Positions 33,641 to 43,973 of a DNA stretch of 64,000 bases are shown here, one piece after another. The DNA is from Benincasa hispida (lineage: Eukaryota; Streptophyta; Magnoliopsida; Cucurbitales; Cucurbitaceae), in contig NC_052359.1 of NCBI RefSeq assembly GCF_009727055.1, forward strand, positions 26,013,058 through 26,077,057, written 5' to 3'. The notes beneath the pieces are model-generated. The model ran no database searches and had not been told where the DNA came from. It saw nothing but the letters and a program-made list of their open reading frames with translations. Numbering within the stretch: the stretch's first letter is position 1; each line of letters opens with the position of its first letter. Both the position numbers and the translations under genes were made by a program.

Positions 33641-36176
33641 GAGCAGCCTCGGCCAGACACCCTCCCCATTGTCGAGCAGCCTCGGCTAGACGCCCATGCG
33701 TTCAGCGCACTGCCGAGCGGCCATGCCCATGCATAGAGAGCCCTATCGAGCAGCCATGCCATGAATGGAGGTGCCCTGCCATGTAGCCAAGCACGTAGCC
33801 CATGCGGCCAAGTGAGTGAGCGATGGCTAGCATACGCCGCACGCCCATTCGTCGAAGCAGCACGCTTATGCACCAAAGCACCCGACCAAGCATCAAGGTG
33901 CTGCACGCAGTCCATGCGGCCAAGCACGCCCAATGCATCAAGCGGCCAACGTGCCCATGCATCTAGCGACCAGCCTATGCAGCGCGCCAATGCATTGGTG
34001 TCCAGCACCATGCACCCATGCTAAGCAAGTCGTGCGATGCTACCTAGTGAGCCATGCGTCGAGGATGGATGGTCACCCTATGCGTTGGTGATGGTTAGCT
34101 TCTTGCGATGGCTAAGTTGACTTGTAATGAATTTGCTTGCTATGCGTTGATGATAGGCCATGCATTGAGTATGGATTATATGTTGAACATCCAAGAGTTG
34201 GACGCATACAAAGGATGAGATCGGCAGAAGAACATCATCAAAACCAAGTGTCTTCTTAAGAGGAAAGCCTTAAGCCTTAAGAATTTTAGGTGGTGGCATC
34301 AGATTGGAGGCTCATGCGTTGCCAACGTGGGAGGAAGACACTTAGCTTGCGATGATCACAGCATTGCATTGATGGGGTGAGAAGGAGACACTTGGCCATG
34401 CAACCAAGTAGGTGGTGTCAACTTTGGAGAAGGTTTGGACGCCTATAAATAGAGCCAAAAGACTTCATTTTTAGATCACAATTCAGAAATACCATAAAAA
34501 GAGTGGGAGAGTTGAGCAAACTTTGCGTTGGAGCCAAATCCATGTGTTAGTCATAGAGGATGCATTGGACAGTGAGATCTGAAGAGGATGCATCAACTTG
34601 GGACGAGAAGTTCTCCAAATTTACTCGTTCGTTTGGAGTGATTCAAAAGCCACCTAAAAGCTCTGAAAGTCTAGTTTTTAGGGTAGGGCTGCCGGAAGAA
34701 ACTATCAAAGGGATCGGACTGGAAACTGAGAAGAAGACAAAAGGGACAGGCTGTCAGATCAGTTTGGGCCAGTCTTGAAGCTTCTGTGATTCTGGCCAAA
34801 CCACGAGAGTTTTGGAGCTCAAAATTTAGGGTAAGCTTCCTGAGACATTTTGGAATATGTTTGTAGAATAAAGTATCTCAAAATATGATTTAGAACTATG
34901 AGTAATTTGAGCTGTAAGTTGAATCTTGATTCTAGGGGTGGAAAGGGAGCCCGAGATAGAAAAGAGAGTTACTAGAGTGAAAAGCTCCCAAGCAATCAAG
35001 CTAAGTGGCTAAAACGTTTTGACTAAAACATTTGCTTAAAATGTTGATTACAACGTGTTATAGAAAGCATGTTTTAAAGAAGATTATTCTCATGTCAGCT
35101 AGTTTTACAAAGTAATTTCCAAGCAAACCATGAGTTATGTTTTAAACGCATGCATGTGTGAGAAATTGTTGAAAAGAGATTTATGTGTGTTAAATATACT
35201 CAGCATGCGTTAGTACCTTTAAAGCCATGTTTTTAAATGTGTTATACTTTACATGCTTTAAAGAGAAAGTCATTTATGACTAGTTTTACTTAAGACGCGA
35301 TACCGAAGGACATTTGAGAAGGTATCCGCCCAACTAGATACTAAAGGACATTTGAGAAGGTATCTATTGGTACTGAAGGATATTTGAGAAGGTACCAAAC
35401 CAACCAGATTCTTGAGGATGTTTGAGAAGGTATCTGAATAGAAGTACCTAAGGTATGACGGTACTTGGTATGGCCACGTGCACGTAGGTAGTTAGAGTCA
35501 ACGATTGAGCAAAAGGGTTCTCTCTTGACTAGTAGTTGGTGTTGGGATTGTTTTATCCACAGTAAGGGTTATTCTCAACTGAGAAATAGTTTTACTATTT
35601 TATGATTAAAGCATCTTTATATGTTTTATGCTTGGAAAATGTTTATACTACAGTACAAGTAATGTAGAAGCTTATATTTCAGTTAAACTCTTTATTGAGA
35701 TTTTGCATGAGAATCAATTATCTTTCTTAAGTCACTCACTGGGCGTAAGCTCACCCCGTTTTCAAATGTTTTCCTCCCCCCACCTCCCCCCCCCCCCCCC
35801 CCCCACAATGTAGCGGTCAATCCTCTAAAGATAAACCAATCTGCTCTACCAATAAAGGAATAAGAGATTTGTAACCCGTCAGTTAAGGTGGTTAACTGTT
35901 AATATTGTACACATGTTACTGTGTTCATATAGGGACTGAGGGTTTTTAGGTTTTAGGACTTGTGAATCTAGTGTTGTAATGACTCTAAAATATGTCATGT
36001 TTTTTAATTAATAAATTTTGTCCTAAAGACATTACACGCTGTATATAGTTTTTTATTTTGGTATCAGAGTTATTCCGCAAGAGTTATTAGGCAGTAATGT
36101 CAGCCAAAGGTTGATAACTGCTGCAGTCACGCCCTTTCTCAGGCTTAGAGGTTAGTCTCGGGCAGGGTGGTGAACA
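33640..36176 (+). repeat. 5' LTR of E1 (start missing)
   Basis: Matches 41345-43973 in order and wording and ends GGTGGTGAACA. It contains a GC-rich block with GAGCAGCC/GCCCATGC words (33650-34020), TATA (CTATAAATAG, 34443-34452), a GGTATC minisatellite (35299-35437) and a run of about 19 C (35786-35804). Open frames on both strands of the GC-rich block are composition effects and not genes. Confidence 0.8.
35299..35437. repeat. Minisatellite in LTR of E1
   Basis: Four units of about 33 bases around the core GAAGGACATTTGAGAAGGTA. The 3' LTR has five units (about 43085-43252), so copy number differs between the two LTRs. Confidence 0.85.
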
Positions 36177-36179
36177 GTT

Positions 36180-36191
36180 TGGTATCAGAGC
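36180..36191 (+). promoter_or_regulatory. Primer-binding site of E1
   Basis: TGGTATCAGAGC, three bases after the LTR end at 36176, matching initiator tRNA-Met. A near copy inside the LTR (36059-36069) is not the LTR border, because homology with the 3' LTR runs past it. Confidence 0.85.
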
Positions 36192-36410
36192 AAAGGTATA
36201 CGTAAACTTGGGAAAGGTTTGAGCCAGCTTAGCACTAAAGTATAAGGTTTTGGGTGAAAGAGAGAGTTCATGCATTAGATTAAGTCCCATAGATAAGTTC
36301 CTAACATGTGTACCTAAATAATTAGGCAAAGATTCTGAGGAGAAGTGGCAAGCGGAGCAAGCAGACTAAGGAGAGGAATGTTGACTCTACAACGGAGGTT
36401 CTGAAGTTAG

Positions 36411-37612
36411 ATGGGAACCCCAGATCCGAAGGGGAAAAGAGTTAGAGACTCAGTAGAGCAGGAAGCAACTTCTGCAAATGAGTCGAGTACACCAAGGGTA
36501 GGTGTAGAACCCCAGATGGAGGATCGAGTATTTGATAGAATCATTAAAAGATTGGTGGCAAGTGTAGGATCGATTCAAAACGATCCAGAAAAGAAATTCG
36601 GCGTCGAGAGGCTGAAAGCTTTAGAAGCCATGACATTCGATGGAGCCACAGATCCAGTAGATGCTGAGATCTGGTTGGATTTGATTGAGAAATGTTTTAA
36701 GGTTATGAGGTGCCCTGAGGATCGTAAGGTCGAGTTAGCAGTATTCTTACTGCAAAAAGGGGCTGAGAAGTGGTGGATAGAGGCTAGAAGGAGTAGTTCG
36801 GAAACTATGACTTGGTCTGAGTTCAGAAAGGTATTTGAGGATAAATACTGCCCTAGTTCTTTTAAAGAAGCAAAGAGGGAGGAATTCCTTAGGCTAACTC
36901 AGGGAGTGATGATGGTTGCTGAGTATGAACAAAGATTTACTGAGTTATTGAGGTATGCCCTTTCGATCATCGTGGGAGAAAAGGAGAGGTGTAGAAGATT
37001 TGAGAATGGCCTAAGAAGGAAGATACGTACACTCGTTGCCTCATCTAATTAAGTGAATTTCACTCAGTTAGTTGAGACCGCTATCCGAGTAGAGCAGAGT
37101 GTAGCGAAGGAAGATGTACTCCAGCCAAGTGAAGGACAGTTTAGAATGCCTGGAGAAACGAGAAGTAAGAGATTTAGGACCCCGTTCTCTGAACAGTAAG
37201 GTATAAGGAGTTTTAGAGGCACGAGCCAACAAAGTTCTGGTCGAAAGAGGTCAAGACCTACAGCTGAACCGTGTGGTAGATAAGTATCAGGTCGTGCTAG
37301 CGAGTTAGTAGCTAGTATAGGGAGGAAACCATTTGTGTAAACTGTGGAAGGTCTCATACAGGAGTATGTTATGGCAATAGGAATGTGTATTTCCAGTGCA
37401 GACAAGCGAGGCATTTCAAGAGAGATTGTCCTCAGCTAGGTCATGGAGCACAGAGTGAGCAAAGAGGAGTTACCCAGCGTAGAGCGACCGGAACTAGAGG
37501 TGAGGGATCCAGTGTAGCTAAGCAGAAAGGGGTAGCTGGACAACCCCAACAGAAACAGCAACAGCAGAAGCAGCAGGGTAGAGTATACGCTATGACACAC
37601 CAGAAAGCGTAA
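36411..37612 (+). pseudogene. Tekay-like gag of E1
   Basis: Starts MGTPDPKGKRVRDSVEQ. The Ty3 Gag domain spans roughly residues 85-190 (LEAMTFDGATDPVDAEIWL, LAVFLLQKGAEKWW, TWSEFRKVFEDKYCP, YEQRFTELLRYA). A TAA at 37050-37052 stops it. The same protein resumes with the zinc knuckle FQCRQARHFKRDCP (37391 onwards), where the first Cys of CX2CX4HX4C is Tyr (codon 37388-37390). A Gln-rich tail follows to 37612. Broken by a stop and probably a frameshift. Confidence 0.85.
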
Positions 37613-38340
37613 GAGGCTCCAGATGTCGTAACTGGTACGATAACTTTATGTAATCAATCCGCTTATGCATTATTTGATCCTAATGCTATGCACTCATTCA
37701 TATCTAGCATGTGTGCATTACGTATAGATAAAGTGTCTGAGCGTATGAATGAGGATTTGTTTATCTCTACGCTTGTAGGAGATACTCTAGTTGTACATGA
37801 GTATTACAGGAATTGTGAAGTAATTCTTCGAAATCAGAATTTTTAAGTTGACTTGATTCCATTAGAATTACTAGAATTTGATGTTATCCTAGGTATGGAT
37901 TTCCTAAGTAAACACTATGCCACTATGGATTATTTTAAGAGAGAAATAGTGTTTAGGAAATCAGGTGAAAAAGAAATAACCCTGGTCGGAAGTAAAAGAA
38001 TACTTACAGGAAGTAAAAGAATACTTCTAGGAAGTTTAATATTAGCAGCGAAGGCTAGGAAGCTGTTGAGTAAAGGATGCGAAGCCTATTTAGCCTATGT
38101 AGCAGTTTCACAGTATAAGAAACTGAGACCTGAGGATGTACCTGTGGTACAAGAATTCTTAGATGTGTTACCTGAAGAATTATCAGGCTTACCACCTGAT
38201 AGGGAAATAGAGTTCATTATTGAGTTAGTTCTGGGTACAGAACCCATATCCCAGGCACCATATAGGGTGGCACCAACGAAACTGAAGGAACTAAAAGTTG
38301 AGTTACAGGAACTTGTAGATAAGGGGTACATTAGAATCAA
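37613..38340 (+). pseudogene. Tekay-like protease and linker of E1
   Basis: The active-site strand reads ALFDPNAMHSFISS (Asp codon at 37676-37678). The Gly after the Asp in the usual D(S/T)GA is Asn here, so the protease should be inactive. After a stop near 37843 the frame at 37853 gives the conserved PLELLEFDVILGMDFLSKHY and the RT-proximal EFLDVLPEELSGLPPDREIE. A short GGAAGTAAAAGAATACTT duplication occurs at 37988-38025. Confidence 0.83.
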
Positions 38341-39170
38341 TGTGTCGCCTGGAAAGCGCCAGTCTTGTTTGTTAAGAAAAAAGACAGTACTCTTAGATTA
38401 TGCATAGACTATAGATAGTTGAATAAGGTGACCATTAAGAATAAGTACCTATTACCTCATATAGATGATCTTTTCGATCAGTTAAAGGGAGCCACGATGT
38501 TCGCTAAGATAGATTTGAGATCGGGTTATCACCAGTTGAAGGTGAAAGGCACAAATGTTCCAAAGACTGCATTCAGAACTAGATATGGACATTTTGAGTT
38601 CCTAGTAATGCCGTTTGGATTGACAAATGCTCCTGCAGTATTTATGGACGATGAATAGGATATTTCATCATTATCTGGATCAGTTTGTAATAGTGATGAT
38701 ATACTAGTGTATTCTAGTAGTGTAGAGAAGCACAAATAACATCTGAGGATGGTGTTTCAGATTCTAAGGGAAAAAAAGTTATATGCCAAATTTAATAAGT
38801 GTGATTTTTGGTTAAATCAAGTTGTATTCCTTGGGCATATAGTTTCAGCTAGCAGAGATAGGGTTGATTCCCAATAGATAGAAGCAATAGTCGACTGGGA
38901 ACGACCCCTGAATGTAACCAAAGTACATAGTTTTCTAGGTTTAGCAGGTCATTATAGGAGATTCGTGGAGGGTTTTTCTAAGATAGCTCTACCATTGACA
39001 TACCTGACCAGAAAAGATGCGAAGTTTGAGTGGTCGCCAGAATGTGAGCATAGTTTTCAATTACTGAAACAGAGGTTAATGTCAGCACCAATATTAACTC
39101 TACCTACACCATGTAAAGAGTTTGAGGTCTTTTGTGATGCATCTCGACAAGGGTTAGGATGTGTGCTGAT
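38230..39170 (+). pseudogene. Tekay-like reverse transcriptase of E1
   Basis: Segments in several frames: PISQAPYRVAPTKLKELKVE; CIDYR then a TAG (38416-38418) where Gln is expected; [34 protein letters not shown]; and [13 protein letters not shown]. Near 38680-38715 the catalytic box survives as DDILVYS, but residues before it are lost and the frame shifts. The connection ([19 protein letters not shown]) follows at 38930-38990. Function is lost. Confidence 0.87.
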
Positions 39171-39600
39171 GTAGGAGGTAAAAGTAGTAGCTTATGCTTC
39201 TCAACAGTTAAAGAAGCATGAATGTAACTACCCTACACATGATTTGGAGTTAGCGGCAGTTGTGTTAGCTCTAAAGTTGTGGAGACATTACCTGTTTGGT
39301 GAGCGGTGTCATATATTTACGAATCATAAAAGTCTAAAGCATATCTTTGACCAGAAGGAACTGAACTTGAGACAAAGAAGATGGCTCGAGTTGATAAAAG
39401 ATTATGACTATACCATTGACTATCACCCAGGTAAAGCAAATGTGGTAGCTGATGCTTTAAGTCGAAAAACCAGATCAGCTAGAGCTAGTATCAATTCAGT
39501 GAAGGGTACATTGATTCATGAGTTGTATAATGCTAGGGCAGCATTATCAATCGGTGAAAAAGGACATTTCAAGTGCGCCCTACGCTTGTAGAAGATATTA
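39080..39600 (+). pseudogene. Tekay-like RNase H of E1
   Basis: Shows [20 protein letters not shown], a TAG at 39172-39174, [58 protein letters not shown], and the closing [17 protein letters not shown]. The active acids in FCDAS, LELAAV and NVVADA are present. The HTDH-type motif reads FTNH, so one acid is lost. Confidence 0.86.
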
Positions 39601-39639
39601 TACGTGTACAATTGAAGGATTCCGATCTTCAGAAGTTAG

Positions 39640-41020
39640 CTAAAGAAGTGGATAAAGGATTGAGGACAGACTACCAATTAAGAGCTGACAAAGTGCTATT
39701 GAAAGAAGGTAGGATATGCGTACCTAAGCTCTTCTAGAAGAAGCACATAGTTCGGCCTATGCTATGCATCTGGGCAGTACGAAGATGTACAGAACATTAA
39801 AGAGATCATACTGGTGGCTTGGTATGAAAAGAGAAATAGCGAAGTATGTTGACAGGTGCCTAATATGTCAACAAATTAAACCAAAAAGACAAAGGCTAGC
39901 AGAATTACTTAATCCACTCCTTGTACCAAAGTGGAAATGGGAGCATATTACGATGGATTCCTGTTTGGATTACCTAAGACACAAGTGAGCTATGATGGTA
40001 TATGGGTAATTATTGATAGATTGACAAAAACAGCTAAGTTTTTACCTGTTAAAGTTACTTATACCCTAGACCAATTAGCCAAGTTGTATGTTGATCGAGT
40101 CGTAAGTCAGTTTGGAGCTCCAGTTTCTATTGTATTAGATCGAGACTCTAGATTTACATCAAAATTTTGGCTTAGTTTGCAGAAAGCTATGGGAACCAAG
40201 TTATACTTTGGTACTGCTTTTCATCCACAGATGGATGGCCAATATGAGCGAACAATCCAGACATTAGAAGACATGCTAAGAGCATGTGTATTGCAATTTA
40301 AGGGCAGTTGAGATACGCATCTGTCGTTAATCGAATTTGCGTATAACAACAATTACCATTCAAGTATCGGGATGGCACCATATGAGGCACTATACAAAAG
40401 GCCATGTAGAACTCCGAGATGTTTAAATGAAGTCAGTGAAAGGTAATTACTAGGTCCAAAACTTGTGCAATAGACATCAAACAGCATTAAGATTATAAAA
40501 GATAATCTTAAGACGGCTCGAGATAGGCAAAAGAGTTACCCTAATAAGCGAAGAAGAGAATTAGAGTTTGAAGTTGGTGATAAAGTATTTCTGAAGTTAT
40601 CTCCGTGGAAAGGAATACTCAGATTTGGTAGGAAAGTGAAATTAAGCCCGAGATATATTGGACCCTATGAGATAATAGAAAGAGTCGGCCCAATGGCATA
40701 TAGATTGGATTTACCTTTAGAGTTATCTTGTATTCATGATGTGTTTCATGTGGCAATGCTTAGAAAGTATGTGCCAGATCCTACCTATGTCTTGCCTGAG
40801 CAACCGGTACAGTTGAAAAATAATTTGTCTTATGAAGAGGAACCATTAGAAATCCTTGATAGAAAAGAATAGATTTTAAGGAATAAGACAATCCCATTTG
40901 AAAAGGTACTATGGCAAAACCATAGCACGGAAGAAGCAACATAGGAAGCCGAAGAGCAAATCAGAAACAAGTACCCACAATTGTTTAGTTGACAGACTTG
41001 TAGCAAAATTTCGAGGACGA
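39640..41020 (+). pseudogene. Tekay-like integrase with chromodomain of E1
   Basis: The zinc module (39764-39900) reads MHLGSTKMYRTLKRSYWW and CLICQQIKPKR. A frameshift near 39955 leads into the core: Asp in VLDRDSRFTSKFW and Glu in MDGQYERTIQTLEDMLRA, 35 residues apart. A TGA at 40309-40311 stands where Trp is expected. The C-terminal part (LSPRYIGPYEIIERVGPMAY, HDVFHVAMLRKYVPD) is followed by a chromodomain (EEEPLEILDRKE, stop, RNKTIPFEKVLWQNHS), which guides insertion to heterochromatin in this clade. Another stop replaces Trp near 40940. Confidence 0.87.
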
Positions 41021-41029
41021 AATTTTTAT

Positions 41030-41040
41030 AAGGGGGAGGT
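41030..41040 (+). promoter_or_regulatory. Polypurine tract of E1
   Basis: AAGGGGGAGGT three bases before the 3' LTR, preceded by TTTCGAGGACGAAATTTTTA. It primes plus-strand DNA. E2 has the same arrangement at 46928-46938. Confidence 0.85.
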
Positions 41041-41043
41041 AAA

Positions 41044-43973
41044 TGTGAACCCCGAATCCTAATTTCTCTACTTGAGTATGTTCCCCACTAAGACTAGTGT
41101 GATGAGTAGGTTGATGTGGAAACTAGTGTGGAATGGTAGAGGAAAAAGTGGAGATTTGAAAAAAAGAGGAAATTTGGAAGTTTAACTTTTGGGAAAATTT
41201 AGAAATTTAGCTGTATAAATTTTGGAGTTGATGCATTGGAAGAGTGGTTGGTGAAGGCATGCGGCTTAAGAAGGAAAAGGGAGATGATGCATTAGAAGGC
41301 ACACGAGTAGGCAAGGCATGCATGGAAAGGCAGCCCATGGCTCGAGCAGCATCGGCCAATGCCCATACCATGCGTTGAGCAGCCTCGCCCAGTGCCCATG
41401 CCATGCATCGAGCAGCCTCAGCTAGACGCGCTGCCCATGCGTCGAGCAGCCTCATCCAGATGCCCATGCATTGAGTGCACTGCCGAGTGGCCACGCCCAT
41501 GCATTGAGAGCCCTGTCGAGCAGCCATGCCATGCATCGAGGTGCCCTGCCATGCAGGCAAGCGCGTAGCCCATGTGGCCAAGCATGCCCATGTGGCCGAG
41601 CGAGCAAGCGATGGCTAGCATACGCCGCATGCACATGCGTCGAAGCAGCACACCTATGCACCGAAGCACCCGACCAAGGATCAAGGCACCACGTGCAGCC
41701 CATGTGGCCAATCACGCCTAATGCATCGAGTGGCCAACGAGCCCATGCGTCGAGCGACCAGCCTAAGCAGCGCGCCTATACATTGGTGGCCAACACCATG
41801 CGCCCATGCCAAGCAAGTCATGCAATGCTACCTAGTGAGCCATGCGTCGAGGATGGATGGTCACCTTATGCGTTGGTGATGGTTAGCTTCTTGCGATGGC
41901 AAGTTGAATTGTAATGAATTGGTTTGCTATGCATTGATGATAGGCTATGCATTAAGTATGGATTATGTGTTGAACATCCAACAGTTGGACGCATACAAAG
42001 GATGAGATCAGCAGAAGAACATCATCAAAACCATGTGTCTTCTTGGAAGGAAAGCCTTAAGCCTTAAGAATTTGAGGTGGTGGCATCAGGTTGGAGGCTC
42101 ATGCATTGAAAACGTGGGAGGAAGACACTTAGCTTGCGATGATCACAGCATTGCGTTGATAGGGTGAGAAGGAGACACTTGGCCATGCAACCAAGTAGGT
42201 GGTGTCAACTCTGGAGAAGGTTTGGATGCCTACAAATAGAGCCAAAAGATTTCATTTTTAGATCACAATTCAGAAATACCGTAAAAAGAGTGGGAGAGTT
42301 GAGCAAACCTTGCGTTGGAGCTAAATCCATGCGTTAGTCATAGAGAACGCATTGGACAGTGAGATCTGAAGAGGACGCATCAAATTGGGATGAGAAGTTC
42401 TCCCAATTTACTTCTACATTTGGAGTGATTCAAAAGCCACCTGAAAGCTTTGAAAGTCTAGTTTTCAGGGTAGGGCTACTGGAAGAAAAGTTCGAAGGGA
42501 TTAGGTTGGAAACTGAGAAGAAGACAGAAAGGTCAGGCTGTCAGATAAGTTTGGGTCAGTCTTGAAGATTCTATGAATTTGGCCAAATCACGAGAGTTTC
42601 GGAGCTCAAATTTTAGGGTAAGCTTTCTGAGACATTTTAGAATATGTTTGTAGAAGTAAGTATCTCAAAATAAGATTTAGAACTATGAGTAATTTGAGCT
42701 ATAAATTGAATCTGGATTCTAGGGGTGAAAAGGGAGCCCGAGGTAGAAAAGGGAGCTACTAGAGTGAAAAGCTCCTAAGCAATCAAGGTGAGTGGCTAAA
42801 ACATTTTGATTAAAAAATTTGCTTAAAATGTTGATTACAACGTGTTATAGAAAGCATGTTTTAAAGAAGATTATTCTCATGCCAGCTAGTTTTACAAAGT
42901 AATTTCCAAGCAAACCATGAGTTATGCTTTAAACAAATGCATGTGTGAGAAATTGTTGAAAAGAGATTTATATGTGTTAAATATACCCAACATGCATTAG
43001 TACCTTTAAAGCCATGTTTTTATATGTGTTATACTTTACATGTTTTAAAGAGAAAGTCATTTATGACTAGTTTTACTTAAAATGCGATACCGAAGGACAT
43101 TTGAGAAGGTATCCGCCCAACTAGATACTGAAGGACATTTGAGAAGGTATCTATTGGTACTGAAGGACGTTTGAGAAGGTATCTATTGGTACTGAAGGAC
43201 GTTTGAGAAGGTACCAACCAAACCAGATACTGAAGGACGTTTGAGAAGGTATCTGAACAAAAGTACCTAAGGTATGATGGTACTTAGTATGGCCACGTGC
43301 ACGTAGGTAGTTAGAGTCAGAGATTGAGCAAAAGGGTTCTCTCTTGACTAGCAGTTGGTGTTGGGATAGTTTTATTCACAGTAAGGGTTATTCTCAACTA
43401 AGAAATAGTTTTACTGTTTTATGATTAAAACAACTTTATATGTTTTATGCTTGGAAAATATTTATACTGCAGTACAAGTACTGTAGAAGGTTATATTTTA
43501 GTTATACTCTTTATTGAGATTTTGCATGAGAATCAATTATCTTTCTTAATTCACTCACTGGGCGCAAGCTCACCCCGTTTTCAAATGTTTTCCTTTACCC
43601 CCCCATAGGTAGTGGTCAAATCCTCTGAAGATAACTCTGCATCTGCTCTACCACTAAAGGAATAAGAGACTTGTAACTCGTCAGTTTAGGTGGTTAATGT
43701 TAATGTTGTACACATGTTACTGTTGTTCATAAAAGGACTAGGGTTTTTGGGTTTTGGGACTTGTGAATCTAGTGTTGTAATGACTCTAAATATGTCATGT
43801 TTCTGAATTAATAAATTTTGGCCTAAAGAAATTCTGTTGTATATAGTTTATATTTTGGTATTAGAGTTATTCCGCAAGAGTTATTAAGCAGTAAGTGTCA
43901 GCCAAAGGGTTGATAACAGTTGCAGTCACGCCCTTTCTCAGGCTTAGAGGTTAGTCTGGGGCGGGGTGTGACA
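41044..43973 (+). repeat. 3' LTR of E1
   Basis: 2,930 bp, TGTGAACCCCGAATCC to GTGTGACA. Its first ~300 bases have no counterpart in the 5' LTR. The TATA position reads CTACAAATAG (about 42230) where the 5' copy has CTATAAATAG. The GC-rich block is at 41340-41830 and the five-unit minisatellite at 43085-43252. No genes. Confidence 0.87.

Larger units (their letters stand above)
33640..43973 (+). mobile_element. Tekay-like chromovirus E1 with full but dead gag-pol
   Basis: 5' LTR (about 33640-36176, lacking its first ~300 bases), primer site, gag, protease, RT, RNase H, integrase with chromodomain, polypurine tract, 3' LTR (41044-43973). The order, the initiator-Met primer and the tract TTTCGAGGACGAAATTTT followed by AAGGGGGAGG are those of Tekay/Del chromoviruses. 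Many stops and frameshifts occur along pol. Confidence 0.87.

Noticed and set aside
33622..34024. Open frames on both strands of the GC-rich LTR block (also 41207-41914 and 43898-44559)
   Set aside because: They overlap in several frames, are made of low-complexity repeat words and have no domain; the frames come from composition.
35299..35437. Regularly spaced repeats as a CRISPR array
   Set aside because: Units are continuous minisatellite copies without unique spacers, in a plant LTR.
36059..36069. TGGTATCAGAG as the real primer site of E1
   Set aside because: Homology between the two LTRs continues to 36176/43973, and a full primer site follows at 36180.
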